Positions 24,111 through 38,400 of a stretch of DNA of 64,000 nucleotides are shown here, one piece after another. Origin of the DNA: Eopsaltria australis. Taxonomy: Eukaryota > Chordata > Aves > Passeriformes > Petroicidae. The notes under the pieces were generated by a model. The model saw only the letters and a program-made list of their open reading frames with translations, made no database searches and had not been told where the DNA came from. Each line of letters starts with the position of its first letter. Position 1 is the first letter of the stretch. The position numbers and the translations under genes are program-made. The stretch lies in the NCBI GenBank assembly GCA_034509425.1, contig JAVTVJ010000452.1:372001-436000 (forward strand), given 5' to 3'.

Positions 24111-27100
24111 TAGAAGTCACAGAAAGGGAGATAACATGATTGTTAAGGGAGAGAGTGAAAAAGGCCAGTGTAAGGAGTGGGGGTACTAAAAAAAATAATT
24201 CAGTGGGACTTGAGTACCTTTAATAAACAACCTGTGTTATTATTGTCTCCTTTCATCCCTGCAGTTCTTTACCATAATGTAGGTGATTGATACCAAGCCT
24301 GAGGAAGTATCAGTGATGATTTATCTTTTGCAATTTAGATATCTGTAGCTAAATAAATTTAATTTTATTATTTTCAGATCTAAGTCCCTTGACTTGGAAG
24401 AATATCCCTATCTTCAGTAAAACTGCTCTCAGTAAAATCTTCCCTCAAGACTGTTTTCAAGCTAATATTAAGTCCATTTCACCCTTTAGCACACCACAGA
24501 AACAGACAGAAGAGATGTTCACTACAGTTCAAGAAATTGGAGAATGCTGAAATCTAACCTGCAAACAACCTTTCCACTTTCACAGCTAAATGTTACAACT
24601 ACCTTTTATTTCTTGACAGCCCGCATTCTTGGGTCCCAGGTGTAAATACTTTGGAAATCTGAGATACAAGGCTTTCAACTGTATGCTGAAAGCTGTAAAT
24701 ATCAGGCACAATTTCCTCTTATTTTAATGAGTGTGTTGTCATGGAAACTTTGCAGTGGACTCCGGGCTTCATACTCAAAACTCTTGAGGTTTCTGGCAGT
24801 TCCCTGATGGGTCCTGTCAACTGCTCATTCACAGGAAGTGATAATAAAAATTCACTTTCCTGTTCAGTGAACCTTGAATGAACTGAAGGAGAACAACCTC
24901 AAATCTACTTGCTTCCTCTCACTCCAAATTTCATATGCATGACTGATAGTATGCTACTTAACCCTTTCAATAACTTTGTAAACAGCTGAGATAAGTAACA
25001 GTTGAAACTCTCTCTTGTTGTATTATCTTGAAATTAATTTTATTTTTACATGAAACAGGTATTAAACCTGACTTCTTAAACATTTATAAATGCTGATCTC
25101 TAAGTGAGATAGGAGAGTAAAAAGGTAAAAGGACAAAGGCTCAACAGTTTTAAGTGGAATATTTTTTTTATTTCCAGATTTATTTCCTGATTTAGAACAT
25201 TCTAAAGTAATGGAAGAATGAGGATAATTTCCTATTTTCTGATTTTTAATATATTTTACTTTGCAAATGTCTTACACAGTTATGTCACATTAATGAGTGA
25301 AAGACAATTAAAATTCCTAAACATCCATTTCCAGTCCACAATGATGTATTTTTCAGCAAGGTTCCTACATTCAGAAAGTTTTCCTGCTGTAAAATACCTT
25401 ACTATTACAAAACTACCATTTTGGAACTATTCCTTCAAGATGTCTTTTGCTGCTGAGGGAAGATTCCTGAAATTTGTCCCGAACATGATCACCAAAATGC
25501 CTGCAGTAAATCAGGCATTTATGCTTCTATGCTACTATTCATCTGTTTGCTCTTGGCTTTCATATTTACCAATTTCACGACTGTCACATTTTAATGCATT
25601 GACCCCAATACTGTATATTACACTAACTTGTCCCTCCCATGGATGATTTTAGATGCATCTGCAAGGCAGAGCAAAGAACTGCTTGAAACAGGTGATAGCA
25701 GGGTGTTTATTGGCTTGCATTATAGAGTTTCAGTAACAACTTCAGTAGCATCTCTGGCATATGCCCAGCCTCCCTGGAAGGTGAGTGACCCCAACACATA
25801 GCACATTAGCTGCTGTGCCCTCACTGTTATCCGTCAGGTCTCCACATGACTACACAGTCAGTTTCTTAGGTTAAGAAATCGTTAATCCTTTTATGCAAAT
25901 GTTGGTTTCATTGAGAGGAACCCCAAAAACATGCAAACAAGCAAAAAAAAGCCCCAGCTGTTCTACCTGCCTATCCACCAATACAATAAATATTACAGAA
26001 AGCAGAATTGCTCACTCATTGCTGTAAATTCTACATAATACTTCTTAATCCTGATGGGAAGTTTGGTGTGATTGAAAATTTAGAAACCGCTGCTTCAACC
26101 ATTTAGAAGGGATCAGATAAAAAAAGGAGGAAGGAAAATAAAGAGCTATTAGTTGTCACCAACAGCTCATAAGCAGTGCTTACAGGTCATGCTCATATAG
26201 GTAGAATATTAAATAGGCTCAGATTTAGTGCTATTTTTGTCAGTTCATTTACATAAGAAATCAGGATGATCACATCTGTAGATGCTTATACGAAGTACAT
26301 GTAAAATGGAAAAAAACATACACACATTTTAAGGAATTTCATTATCAGAGAGATGTAGCAGATTTGCTACCTGAAACATTACTGATCAAGAGAAAGAAAT
26401 AAAGCAGTAACACAAAAATATGAGTTACAGCAACCTGGTGTGGAGATGCAGCAGAAGCCTCCAGTCTTAGAGACATCCACTGTCAGAGTGAATAGCAACA
26501 GAACAAGATCTGATGAAGAGAACCTTAGGTAAGATGCAATCAAGAGAAAGAAGATAAAAATATTTGAAATTAAGAATTCACCTGTAGATGTGTGCAATTT
26601 TTTCTACTAGAATTTTTAGTATCAAAATTGCCTGCAATTCCAAAAGGTGTTTGCTAGGTAATCCATCACCATTATTCTTGAAGGTAGACTCAGAGGAAAT
26701 ACTATGGGTTTATGTGGGCAGCACTGACTACATGAATTGGTGTCTTTTGATGTTAAAGTCCAAGAAAGTGATTATCATTGTGTGAACGGCAAAATCTCCA
26801 AATCCCTTCTCCAATCCACAGCATCAAAAAGAAAGACAAAAATTCATGCTCAAGTGGCTGGTAAAGTGCTGAATTGGTGTTCACTGTTATCACTTTCTTT
26901 GAGCAAGTGTGATTTTGCAGCAGGTGCTTTTGTCTTCAGTATTGTCTCAAAATATATTAATGCCTAATTCACTTCAGTTCAGGCACAGTGACACCCCACT
27001 GTTTCTCTAGACAGATGTAGACCTTTCCTAGGTCAATAGCAAAAACTGACCCAATGCCTCACTTTGTCTAGGAAGAGTATGACATTGCACTACAAACACC

Positions 27101-27392
27101 CAACTAGAAAATACCCAAAAGCAGAAAAATAAATTCATTCACATAATTCACATGATAAATATGCACACAGTTTAACATTTCTGCTTGGGATTTCCATACT
27201 GACCATTGGTAGAAATTCTTTTCACTTAGAAAAAATATTCAAACAATGATTAGCTGCGCTGAATGAATAATTTCTGATTTCAGATTCTTTCTAGAACACT
27301 ACCATTTTAGAGTTTGTATTTGCCATTTGACAGTGCAGCCCTTTCTTCAAGTGAAACTACTTTGTGATGGAGGAGAAATTTGCATTTTGTCT
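24111..27392. other. Unique non-coding stretch with a 142-codon random frame
   Basis: The frame 25218-25646 (plus, ATG start, 142 codons) is rich in Phe, Leu, Tyr and Ser as expected from AT-rich DNA. It has no domain, no consistent hydrophobic pattern and no Kozak support, so it is not called a gene. An RFX-like site at 24735-24748 is listed separately. Confidence 0.5.
24735..24748. promoter_or_regulatory. RFX X-box-like motif
   Basis: GTTGTCATGGAAAC differs at one position from the classical RFX X-box pattern GTTGCCATGGAAAC, an imperfect inverted repeat bound by RFX factors in cilia-gene and immune promoters and in neural enhancers. There is no adjacent gene start. This is inferred from the motif only. 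Confidence 0.3.
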
Positions 27393-27480
27393 TTACACAT
27401 TGTGAGTATTCCATTGACTTCAAATGGCCTTGAAACCAATGGAACTGTCACATACATAAGTCATCACAGTATCAGCCAGA
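27393..27480. repeat. Amniote-wide dispersed repeat-like fragment
   Basis: Phrases acattgtgagtattccattgacttca, gaaccaatggaactgtcacatacataag and cacagtatcagcc, read with gaps, resemble a self-complementary old amniote repeat: 'catgtgagtagtcccattgacttcaatggaactactcacatg...gtttgcaggatcagg'. The similarity is by eye and the family name is unknown to me. Confidence 0.35.
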
Positions 27481-28974
27481 CCTTTAAACAGCAACCACCG
27501 TATCTAGCTACTTCTGCAGAAGAATTCAGCCATTTACATATGGCACTTTTGAACCTCCAGATGCCATACACTCATCAGAGGTTTGAAGAGGTGTGGGGAG
27601 AGAAATTAAATCATCATATATCTCTGTGGGGCCCACTATGAAATTTAGTCTGCTTTGTTTCTTCTAATGAACAGCATTATAATGAAGTTATTAGTAAGCT
27701 TAAAGATGGTTCAAATTAGTCTCAGTCTTTTAAAATAACAGCATAGAAAATATAGAAAACATGGACTCTTACTTATTGGTGATCATACATCTCAGACACT
27801 TCAAACTGTTTATATGGTAGTTTCATAGTCTCACCAGGCTTCTACTACATGCATGAAAATAAAGCAATTGTTATGGCAACATGCTGAGACGGTATTTATA
27901 GTGCTTCACACAAACAAACAGGTTGGCAAACAATAGGAAGAATATGGACATTAAATTACCTCAGCTGAAGAGAAAAAACAACATATAATGGAGTGGAAAA
28001 TTATGCCACTAAAATTTGCTCATGATACATGTGTCTCTGCCAGTTATTACTGAAGTGGCCCTATTTTCTGCATAAATATATGCAATATGCATAATTTAAA
28101 ATTGTTTCAAGCATCCAGTTTTATTTTCAATATTTATGGAGAGACTGAGAGAAGGATGGGTGGCAAAATTCATATAAGGTGAGACAAAGCTATTTCATTA
28201 TGGAAAAGAGTATCATAATAGTAATACATAAAAATCAAAACAGAGAGGTAGAATAGTTATAATAAACCATTCTGACATTAGTTAACATCACTCTTAAGAA
28301 TTATGTGATTATGTCTGGCAAAATAAAGGAAAATATATATTTATGTTCATTCACACACAAGTGTTTACAGCAAATGAAAAGTAAAAAAGCCCCAGCAATT
28401 AACAGGGTAATTAGAGTATTATAAACTGGTTGCAAGAAAGTGGTTCTTTGGGTTCAACCACCTACTAGATTAATTCCTTATCTCTTTGGTTAGGTGACAG
28501 AAGGGAATAAAAACCTATTTTGCCACACATACATGTGTAATCGGATTACATGTAATTAGTATGGCATCTTCTGGACAAGAATTTTATATTATTGAAATCT
28601 GAAAAAGAATGCAAAGATCTGTCTAATTGGAAAATACATAATATAAAATTTGGATGCTTTGAAAAAGGTATGGACAACTTGGATATGATCTAATGTAAAT
28701 TCTGATCCTGGAGTTTTACATTTTGAAACCTGCATTATCTTCTTTTAAACTAGCAGTAATAGACAGAAAGCAGAATGTCCACTGGCCATACAAGTCATAT
28801 ATCTTTGGGTAGTTTTTAGACAAAAACAAAGAGGTTAAAGTAATAAATTTTGCTTTTTACAGTTATGCAGAAATTTAGAAAGATGGTATCCGATCTTGAG
28901 TTGTTTCTATAAGTATTTTAAGTCACATTTATTCAATGCTGCCACATTCACTGCACTTAGAATTAACACTGCTT
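27481..28974. other. Unique AT-rich stretch
   Basis: No exon or repeat family is seen. A second X-box-like string (attgttatggcaac, 27867-27880) keeps the half-site ATGGCAAC but has three mismatches in the other half. Confidence 0.5.
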
Positions 28975-29400
28975 GATGCTGTTTAGTGTGAAGGAATACA
29001 CTCGGTGCAGGAACTTCTGTGTGCAACTGCAGTGAAAGCTGCAGGCTGAGCTCTAGGGGCAGGAGCCTCAGCCTGAGCCCAGACTTTCTCACCCTTGCCC
29101 TGTAAGGGTATAAAAGCCCATGGGGGTTCCTTTGTTCAGGACCCCCTCTCAAAGTCACCCAGCTCAAGCTGTTATTTTGTTATTTCGTTATTGCACTGTA
29201 ATGAAATTGTTTTAAGTATCTGAACATCTGAGACTGTGCTCTGGGAAAGCTGGGCTGAAGCCAGTAAGGAGACCTGGTCTGGCTGAGGATGGGGTGTGTA
29301 GGTGCAAAGGGGGCTCGATCCCATCACTGCCTTGAGGTGGTGCAAGAGTGACTACCAGAGTAGATGACTGGGCAGGGAAGTTTCCTTCAGACCACAAGAA
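28975..29400 (+). promoter_or_regulatory. TATA-containing GC-raised block, possible LTR remnant
   Basis: A strong TATA box (gggtataaaagccc; core 29109-29116) sits in a block that is clearly GC-richer than the surrounding AT-rich DNA. Downstream lie pyrimidine-rich text (aggaccccctctc, 29139-29151) and a T-rich stretch (ttattttgttatttcg, about 29172-29187), then GC-richer text to about 29400. This U3-R-U5-like order suggests a solitary LTR of an endogenous retroelement. However, I could not define TG...CA ends, a target-site duplication, an AATAAA signal or internal retroviral coding sequence. An orphan pol II promoter is the alternative. Confidence 0.35.
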
Positions 29401-32400
29401 TAGAACTCAGGATACTTTACGTGACCCAAATGATTTAAACAACACATATGAACGGAAGACTTGTGCTGCTACTTTTGTCACAATTGAACACAAATCCATA
29501 TGTTTTGCATTCAGGCATGCCAGCTCATCTGAGATAGTAATTTAAACACAAATTCCCCTCCCAAAAATTGAGGCAAATCTTGATCTGAAATGTTTGTACT
29601 TGGGGTTTGGCATGCTGCAGGGTGATACCTAACTTTAACTAAAATTCACACTGCTTGAACATTGCCAGTTTTGTGTTACCAGATTGGAAGAGCAAGCTCC
29701 CCATGCGCATCTCTGTCCCAGATGCTTGTGTGTGTGCCCTCACCCCACCTCCAGGCACAGCTGAGCTGACACAGTTCTTTGCAGGACTGCACTGTTGCCA
29801 AAATCACCCATCTCACTTGGCTTGAAAATAAAAGGGTTTTCCCTTGGGATATTTTTGACCTGCATTGGTTCCCTGTTTCAGCCAAGAGTCCAACCTTGTG
29901 AGAGCTTATTTTAGCATAGCAGAGGAGATGAAGAGGTTGGAAGTGCTTTAAATTGCTGTCATCATGGAAGCTGTCATACTGTGGGGAGCAGCACATGGTA
30001 TTTTCCCATATGAAACTGGTATCATATCACATTAAATATTCTGTATCTCCAACAAAACTACATTTTTAGCCAGTGCAGCCAATGGGAACAAAATTTATAC
30101 TGCCCATAGCAAACATTTGATGCTAGTCTGCAAAACAACAAACCGCCCCCCCTAATTTAACAAAGTTAAATGAAATACATTGAAGATCCTTTCTTACAAG
30201 GAAAATAAAATGTTTAATATAAATTTTCATGTTTTTCCAGGGTTTCTTTAAAAAACTCTTATTTCAAATCATTAGCATATGACTGAAAGTGTCACTTATC
30301 CTATATTTCTTTGTACTGGTGGGGATCAAAAAGTGCACCAAGCATTTCAGAAAGTAAATATGAATCTAATCCTAATTTAGGGTACCTATTTCTAATTTAT
30401 TATATTCTAAAAGACTAATGGGAAAAGGTGACCTGGAAATCAACTAAAAAGAAAATATAAGGATTTACTTCAGGCCAGTCAGAATGTTTATTTCAGAAGT
30501 ATGTCTTGGCAAACCAACATGATTTTCCAGCTGTTCATTTTGAAGCAAAGTGCCTGACAAAGGTTTCTCCCATTCAGTTTTTTATTTCCATCTGCCTCTG
30601 AATTGCATAACATAAGCTGTCAAGAGCATTGGGGTTTTACTTTTTACTGCATGACACACTTTTTCTTTAAAAAAAAGCTATATAAGAATAAGCAAGATGT
30701 ACATTGAACAGATTATGAATAGGCAACAGGTAGATTTCAATGTGGGAACTCCTCTTAATGGTGATCAGTACTCTACATTATTCAGCAATTCTGTCACTGA
30801 TCAAGAATTAAATACAGTATTGATTCTAGTCCATTTTGCAAAGTCATTCAGAAAGTATGGATAATTATTAGACCAAGACAATCACATCAAGCATTCCTGT
30901 AGTGCTTAGGAAATTCACAGAATGAATTTAGACATCATTAAATGCAAATTAAAAAATCTAGAAAGATGCGATTCTACTTACAGAATGATGAACTATATCC
31001 TGGAAAGCTGAGATTCAGCTGGGAAGTGCTGGATGAGCAATTTGATATTCATTTTCAGTGGTTTGCATAACAGTCTTCTGCAATGGCAAGAAAAGCATAT
31101 TTGTAACACTGCAGAGTCAGTTAAGGCTAGCATTTTCTAGTTAGCTTTTTTTTTTTAAAAATTACATTATCAAATCATTCAGAAAACAAGGTAAAACTTA
31201 TTTAAAGGTGCAAGGAAATGTCTTTCTGTGAAAGACTGTAACAAGTCCTTCTGTTTACTTTAGAAAAATGCACACAGAAAGGGAATTTGAATGTATTGTA
31301 TAAAACATTCCTGTGGAGAAATTCTCTGAAGAGTGTCCAATCCAGTGGCAATAAACTGAAACCAGACAAATACAAATGAAAAATTATGAGCACTCTTCTA
31401 ACATTGGCAGGAATAAGCTAATGAAGAAAACTATAAGAGAAAAGGTTCATTCCATAACTGTTGGTATGTCTGGATGGAAAGTTCAACTCAAAAAAGCCCA
31501 AGTTATAGATCAGCATCATCTTTGATTCAGCCCAGAGCATGCCCTCCTGGACATATCAAGGTAAAATGCATGATCAATTTTTTCCTTTTTGCTTTAAACT
31601 GTTGAAATGCCTGTTCTCAGTGCCTGGGGGCTTTTACATGCCATCGCCCTACCGCAAAAAATCGGTTGTCCTGTGATAACTGAACTGCTGTTTTTACATT
31701 GTTTCCAGTGTTACTCTTAACAAGGTACAGGTCTTAAATCATTTTTCAGTAAAAAAGAAACATCTGCAGCCCCTTATACTGGAGATCAGAGGTTGTTGGT
31801 AGACAATAGAAAGGTGCATTATCAGGCTTATATTTACTATATTCTCTGATTTAGAAGGCCTCTGCATACTATTCTTAAAAGTAATGACATTATAACCTCC
31901 TTTTTTCATTAATAAAACTCTATAGCTTCAAATATTAGCATGGTTTTCCCATGTAGTTTTCTGGAACAGACTCCTCTTGCCTTAGTGGGGAGGGGGGGAT
32001 TTACACACATATATATATCTCTACTCTGCCTCTAACTCTACACTACTCATGCCCTTCCCAACACTGTCTTTTCTTCTAATGTTTAAGATTTTCCTGAAAG
32101 GACAGTACTTCTATAAAGTAATGTGTGTCTCATAATTAGCTATTTAAGTATGGTATACTTTATATAGTACTAATACACAAATGTGTGGTTTAAAACAGGT
32201 ATATTGTAAAGCCAAGGCCTTCAACATGCATGCTCTAGAAACCAACAGTCATTAAAATCCCAGTGAAATGGAGCTCAAATTAGCGTCAGAAAGATTTTGG
32301 GCTGCACAATGACTCAAGGCCTGAAGGCTTACCATGTCTGGATTTGGGTTTATGGCTCTGGTCCTGGAATCTACCCCTCAGGACTGTACAACACACACCA

Positions 32401-35400
32401 GGAAGGCTGGGGTGAGACATGAGCAGGGAAGAGGACCATCACAGCCAGTACAAAGAGCAGAGGATCAGATTGGTCAGAAAAATTATTAAAGAGTATGAAC
32501 AGTGTAATTCTATCTTTCCCTCAGAGCTTTGCTTGCATACTAGACTGATTGGGCTGTGTATCTGACAGCCTTTTTTGAGCATGGGTTTCCATGCTCTTCC
32601 TTAGGCAAGGATGACCAGTTCCCTTCTCGCGGCTGGGTGTCCAAGGAGGAGCTGGGGGAAGTGGCATTGCTTGCCTCTTGAACTGAAAGGTTCAGTGCCA
32701 CTCACCACTGATATCACTGCAGGAAGAAATGCAAGATTGCAGATAGGATTCAGGGGCACAAAAGGAGATGGTTGACACCTCCTAATGCAGAATCCACCAG
32801 ATGGGAAAAGACCTTGAACAAGAGGGCTGAACTAGAGGAACATATGTCTAGAAATATCGATCTTGGCATGAAGTACAAGATATTTTGGACAGGCACTAGA
32901 GCAAACTCTTACTTGGTAGTTCTCAGACTTCACGGCCGTTATGGTACTAAACTGGAGACCTCATATATCTTGAATTTATGTATTGTTATTATAGTTGTGT
33001 CTAGACACATTCTCTTTTTTAGGTGTACTGCTTAGTTTCAGCTGTAGTCTAAGCCTGAGGTCTTTCCAAAATCTAGCTACACCTCTCCACATTGTTCCAG
33101 TAAGAATTCAGACTGGGTAATGTGCACTGACAGATAAGATTTCTGGCATTCTTGTCTCCCTCATACTGCCAAAAAGGTAAATGAGATACAGGAGAAGGGC
33201 CAGGGCATGCTAAGGTCCATTGACACTTCAAATAAGAATACCAGAGAGTGTCTACGACGTCCCTAAGGCCTTCCCTTCCTCTTTTTTCTCTTAGATGGTG
33301 ATGAGGAAAACAGATTTGGAAAATACCTGGAAGCGTGGATTCACACACTGGATAAATGCTTTTATAACCCTTTAAGCAAAGCAGATTGACAGCTTACTGA
33401 AGAAGAAGCACTTCTAAACACAATGCTTCATTAACCAGCTAAAATGAAAACTTCTTTCTGCAACTAAAGTGACATCTTCTTGGGAATTATATTCTAGGAA
33501 AATGCTGCAGCTGACATTGTGAAAAAGTGACACAATATTTTGCCTGACAAAATCTTGATAACACTTCATTTTATGTTTCAGAGATTTATACTCATGGATT
33601 CATATTTTCAAGGCCAGAAGGCCCCATTATATGCCTTGCATGACACACATATTTGAATTACAACTCTTTATTCTTGTATAGTTTTCAATAATTTCTGTTC
33701 TACCTAACACTTACCTTTCATAGAGGTGTCAGATCTTGAGTTGAAGAACTGGGGATGTTATTTCATTTATTTTATGTTTTCCAATTTGCTTTGAAATACT
33801 TGCAACCAATTTCTTATCTTGAAACTTCAGTAATTTTTATGGATCCTTGGAATATTTAAAATACTTGAAAACAAACTGCACAGATTAAAAACTTACTGAA
33901 GGAGTAACTAATTTTTAAAACCTGGAGGGTTAGTGGCAAAGATGAAAATAGGACAATTTCATTTCTGCAAAGCAGAAACTGCGTAAATATATATGGAGAA
34001 TATATGTGGATTAAAACCATTTGCACATCTAGTCAGATTTGGGGAGTTGGCTTCACTTTCTTGTACATATTTTTAAATGAAGACTGATAATTTATGAACT
34101 AGTTTGTCAGACAGACCCACCTTAATCTCATGGGTGTTCAAAATTATATAGCCCTTCAGATTCCCAGTTGCAGGTGCACACCAAAATCTAACACGTGTCT
34201 TCCTTGGTGATACCTTAAATTAGTCTACAGTGACGCTACAAACTCAATCCCTTAGCTGCATAAAGAGTTTTACAGCTGCAAATGCAGACACTGAGTTTTT
34301 TTCCTTCAAATTTTCATCTTTATGTGGGAAATTAGTCAAACATATGCTTGTTTTTGCCAAATAGGCGTAAAACTTTACATACGTAAAACAAGGATGCAAC
34401 TGAATAGCACCCAAACTAAACTTGTGAATTGAATATGAATCTTGAAGAAAACTGTAATGAAACTTCTACAGGCCAGCAGTTAGAGTAGATGTAGCTAAAG
34501 ATTTTTTTAGCCATTAAAATACACAAGCATAATTTTGAGATTCTCTTTAATTTTTCCTCTGACATCAATCTGATGAGATCCTCAAATGCATAATTGATGT
34601 GATAATGTAATTCATATCTCTTTGTGGGTTAGGTTTAATGCAATAAAGGAATGCTAATAATTTCAGAAATGTTTTGGATAACTTCCTTACTGGTCTTAAT
34701 TGGTGAAAATTTAAATGGGACAATAAAAGAAATGTTTACAATGGCTGCTTCCATGTGACTTAAATACTTCACGGAATTCATCCAGGATATGTAATGCAAA
34801 GAATTTCTGTACTGCCCTTCTGGTGTCCAGTGAAATGAATGAACAGAAAAATATTTACCAAGAAAAATGCATGGTCACAACCCACCAATATATTTTCACT
34901 AGTCTCTGCCTGATAATAGATGTTTATCTTCCGCATGACAGATGAAATTAGACTCTGAAAACAACTATTAAATACTTTCTTCCATATGTTAATATACCAG
35001 AAGAATCAAACATAACTTTGTTTTCTCTATCTTTAGTATTAGTTTTCCATTCATTTAGGTTTTTCCCACATTAAGGATGTTTTGAGGTTTCATAAAAATT
35101 ATTTTCCAGAAAGTTTTTTCTATTTGTGCCAGTAATATCAAAAGAAGGAGGGAGCGTGGTAAGAATTTAAAATAAACATATTGGGGCTTGATAGACGAGT
35201 GCTTTCTCACACCCAATAGGGGGAACTTTCCTTTAAAAATTATTTAGAAGAAGCAAACGAATAATACATATGGGAATAAAGGTAAGAATATTTATATTTC
35301 TTGGGCATAAAACAGTGGATTAACTACTTAACAAAGTATCTAGTAATCCTTTAACCACACTTTCTAAGCAATATAAAAGACGCAAAGTTTTACAGAGTAA

Positions 35401-38400
35401 CACACTTGATCCTGTTTACACTTGAATGACTTTGCAATGTTTGAGGTATACATCAGATTTATCTAAATGAACACCCGGAAAAAATAGCAATTTTAGCAAA
35501 AGGTGTCATGCTGGAAATACATTTATTGTCTCCGCAAATGTGCGAAGAAACAATGAGCCTCGTAGATATGATAGATATGATTTCAAATTTTTTGTCTACC
35601 AAAATGAAAGATTTACCAGAATCTTATATCCAATCATAGGGTGCACACAGGGAAACAAAAAAAGCGATCTCAAAAAGCTTCTACTTGGCATTATTACACC
35701 ACAAATTAATTGAAAATTGTTTATGCTTTCTTCCTCAATTTTGAATTCTTTTGAATTAAAATCAATAACAAAAAGACATTGGTAAAAATTGTAGTTGCAG
35801 TTTCTTTAATAGGGAAACAAGGTTTAGGAAATTCAGTTTTCATCATTTCTGTTTATATGCCTAAATATTGTGCAGGAGTGCCTTAGCAAACATCTGCCCA
35901 GGACAATGGATTGCTTTGTCCCATAGATTGTCCAGTTTAAAGAACAAGCAAAGTCTGCCATTGTTTATACCTAACATTTTAACAATGGTCTCAAGTTAAG
36001 TATTAAGTTTAGAACATGGAAAATACAATCATATGGAAAGGATTAGTATTTAACAATGTAAGATACTTTTATCACATATTCATTGTTTTACACACTGGTT
36101 GTTTTCATCAGATAATAAAATCTAAGGAAGTCACAAAACCCACATCAGGCTAAATTTCTCAGATAATTCAGACATAGCAGTATATGCACATAGAATTACT
36201 GCAGTTACATGAACAAATCAGATAACTATACACAGAGACAGCGAATTATGCACACTTGCAGATATAATTATGCTCTCTCTATATCTCTTAAGGTAATTGC
36301 CTACACGTAGAAACTAGGCGTGCAATTGCATTTGCATTTTAAACAGATATACACACGGCTAAATAGTCATAAAACCAAGCTCAAAATCCTTAACCTATCA
36401 TTCATAAGGAATATTATTGACTTAATCAAGATATGAAGAATTAGAATAGTGGAAAGCATATGAAAGTTCCCTGTAGTTTCCATCCATTTATATATTCAGA
36501 CATCATTCAGTAAATAACTTGGAATGAGGTAAAACTGGGACCTATATCTTAATGTTTGGGTCTTCTTAAGTGTAAGAAACTGGACTTTTGACATTCCTTC
36601 TTAATGTGCATTGAAGAACGGAAAATTGGTGTGTATTAAAAAAAGTTTGGCACTAGGAATATTTTCTCCTCTTTTTGAGAATAATCTGGCTATCCCACAT
36701 AGCTGCCAACCATTCTGCCCAGAACAGTTTTTTCTTCCATGGTGTCAGCTCCTGGAAGCCTAACACAAGTCAGATCACTGTTGTGTCAAAGAAAAACAAA
36801 CAAGCAAAAAATTTGTCCAAAATACAATCAAACAAAATTTGCCTCCAAAAGTCAGTTTTGTTGTATTCCAAATACTCTGGAACAGCTATAGCAACAACAA
36901 ACCCTCAGCTTTTAATATGGAGTTGATCAGTTTAAACAGCAGCCTTAATAAACAGTCTGGAAATAGCATTCTCTCACGTTATACCATCCTTTATTAAAAA
37001 ATCAGCACACAACATTCTCAAGTGTCCCTGAACAGAATGTTCTCAATATTCATGTATCACATGTTTATTATGTCAGTACAATTAGTACTTTCATATATAT
37101 ACTGTTAGTATACTAGATCATTAAGTGCTTTTAAGAATTGTTCCAAATCCTTTCCTAGAGCTGCTGACTCTTCTCACATTCCAACAAAAAGCATTCTGCC
37201 CAGAGTCTTCATCTTGACTGAATCCAGAAGTATTCCCAGTTTATAAAAGGGCAGTGTTTCTACCAGTAGAACTATTTGGCTTAAGAGTGCAGAGCACGTG
37301 TCACTGGGCATCCACACAGCTTAAGGTGAGAATTTCCTCTGTAGCTTAAGTTTGTTTACCTTTTTTACAAATTTATTTACTCAAAAAGTCCCATAATGCC
37401 CAACACATTCGATAGTGCATTCATTTATCAAACACATTTCAATTATACTATTGGTTGGATATCACTAAAAATTAATAACCTCTCTTACACCGTGCACTAT
37501 ATTTTTTATATTTCAATTATGAACACAATCTGCTGAAATGTAGAGCATGAGCTTGTATAGGAGAGAACAGTTAATTACTTATTCTACAAGGTTAATGAAA
37601 ATTAGCACAAAAAATTCTCAGCTGTTTGACACTTTAGTTTTTTCTGCAGAGAATGCAGAAGTACAGTTCAGAGTGCAGATTTTAGTCCAGTGTTAGGACT
37701 GAGCTTTACTAAAGGCTATGTCCTTCAAAAATTATTTTGTAAGGGTGCTGAGGACAAAAATGAAAAATAGCAGTAAGTTTGTATTTTTTTCAAAAAATGA
37801 TTGATCATAAATCAAGTCTTGTAAATCAATTTGGAATTTCTTTCTTTCTATTCAGCTCTTGTAATAAATTCAAAATTTTTGGGTTTGTAATCCTCTATCT
37901 AGCAGCTGATCTTTGTCTTTTTTAGTTCATGGCCTTTCAAGTAGTATGTTAACACCCTTTGACAATAATGCCTGCATCTCCCATTCACAGTGAAACCTCT
38001 GAGATCAGAATGTTCTCTCTGAAAATTACTGTACAGAGCTGGGGAAGTATGGAGTGAAAGAATAAAAACTAGGTGCAGAACAGTGAATTTTTGCATGTTT
38101 TTTCCTTGGAAGATACTAACATAAATCCCCTGAAAGATGAGGCACATAACTCAGTTAATACTGTATTGTTAATTAAGAGTTTGTTCTGTATGGCAACAAC
38201 AGTTTCAGATTTTTCTTCTCCCATCATCATTTCTATGTTAAGTCTGAAGAGGAGAGAAGATGAATGAGTTCTTTGGAATCCCCAAGCTAAGATTTCTTGA
38301 AACATATTAAAAACTTGAAACATATTTATAACCTTAAAACCCTTAAATTGTTTTTAGTTATGATTTTACATATGCATATTTTAAAAAACGTGTATGTAAA

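Noticed and set aside
25218..25646. 142-codon plus-strand frame
   Set aside because: Composition expected of AT-rich random sequence, with no domain, no exon boundaries and no start context support.
38130..38160. Possible reversed MIR tail (gatgaggcacataactcag)
   Set aside because: Only one block matches and no second MIR block lies at the right distance.
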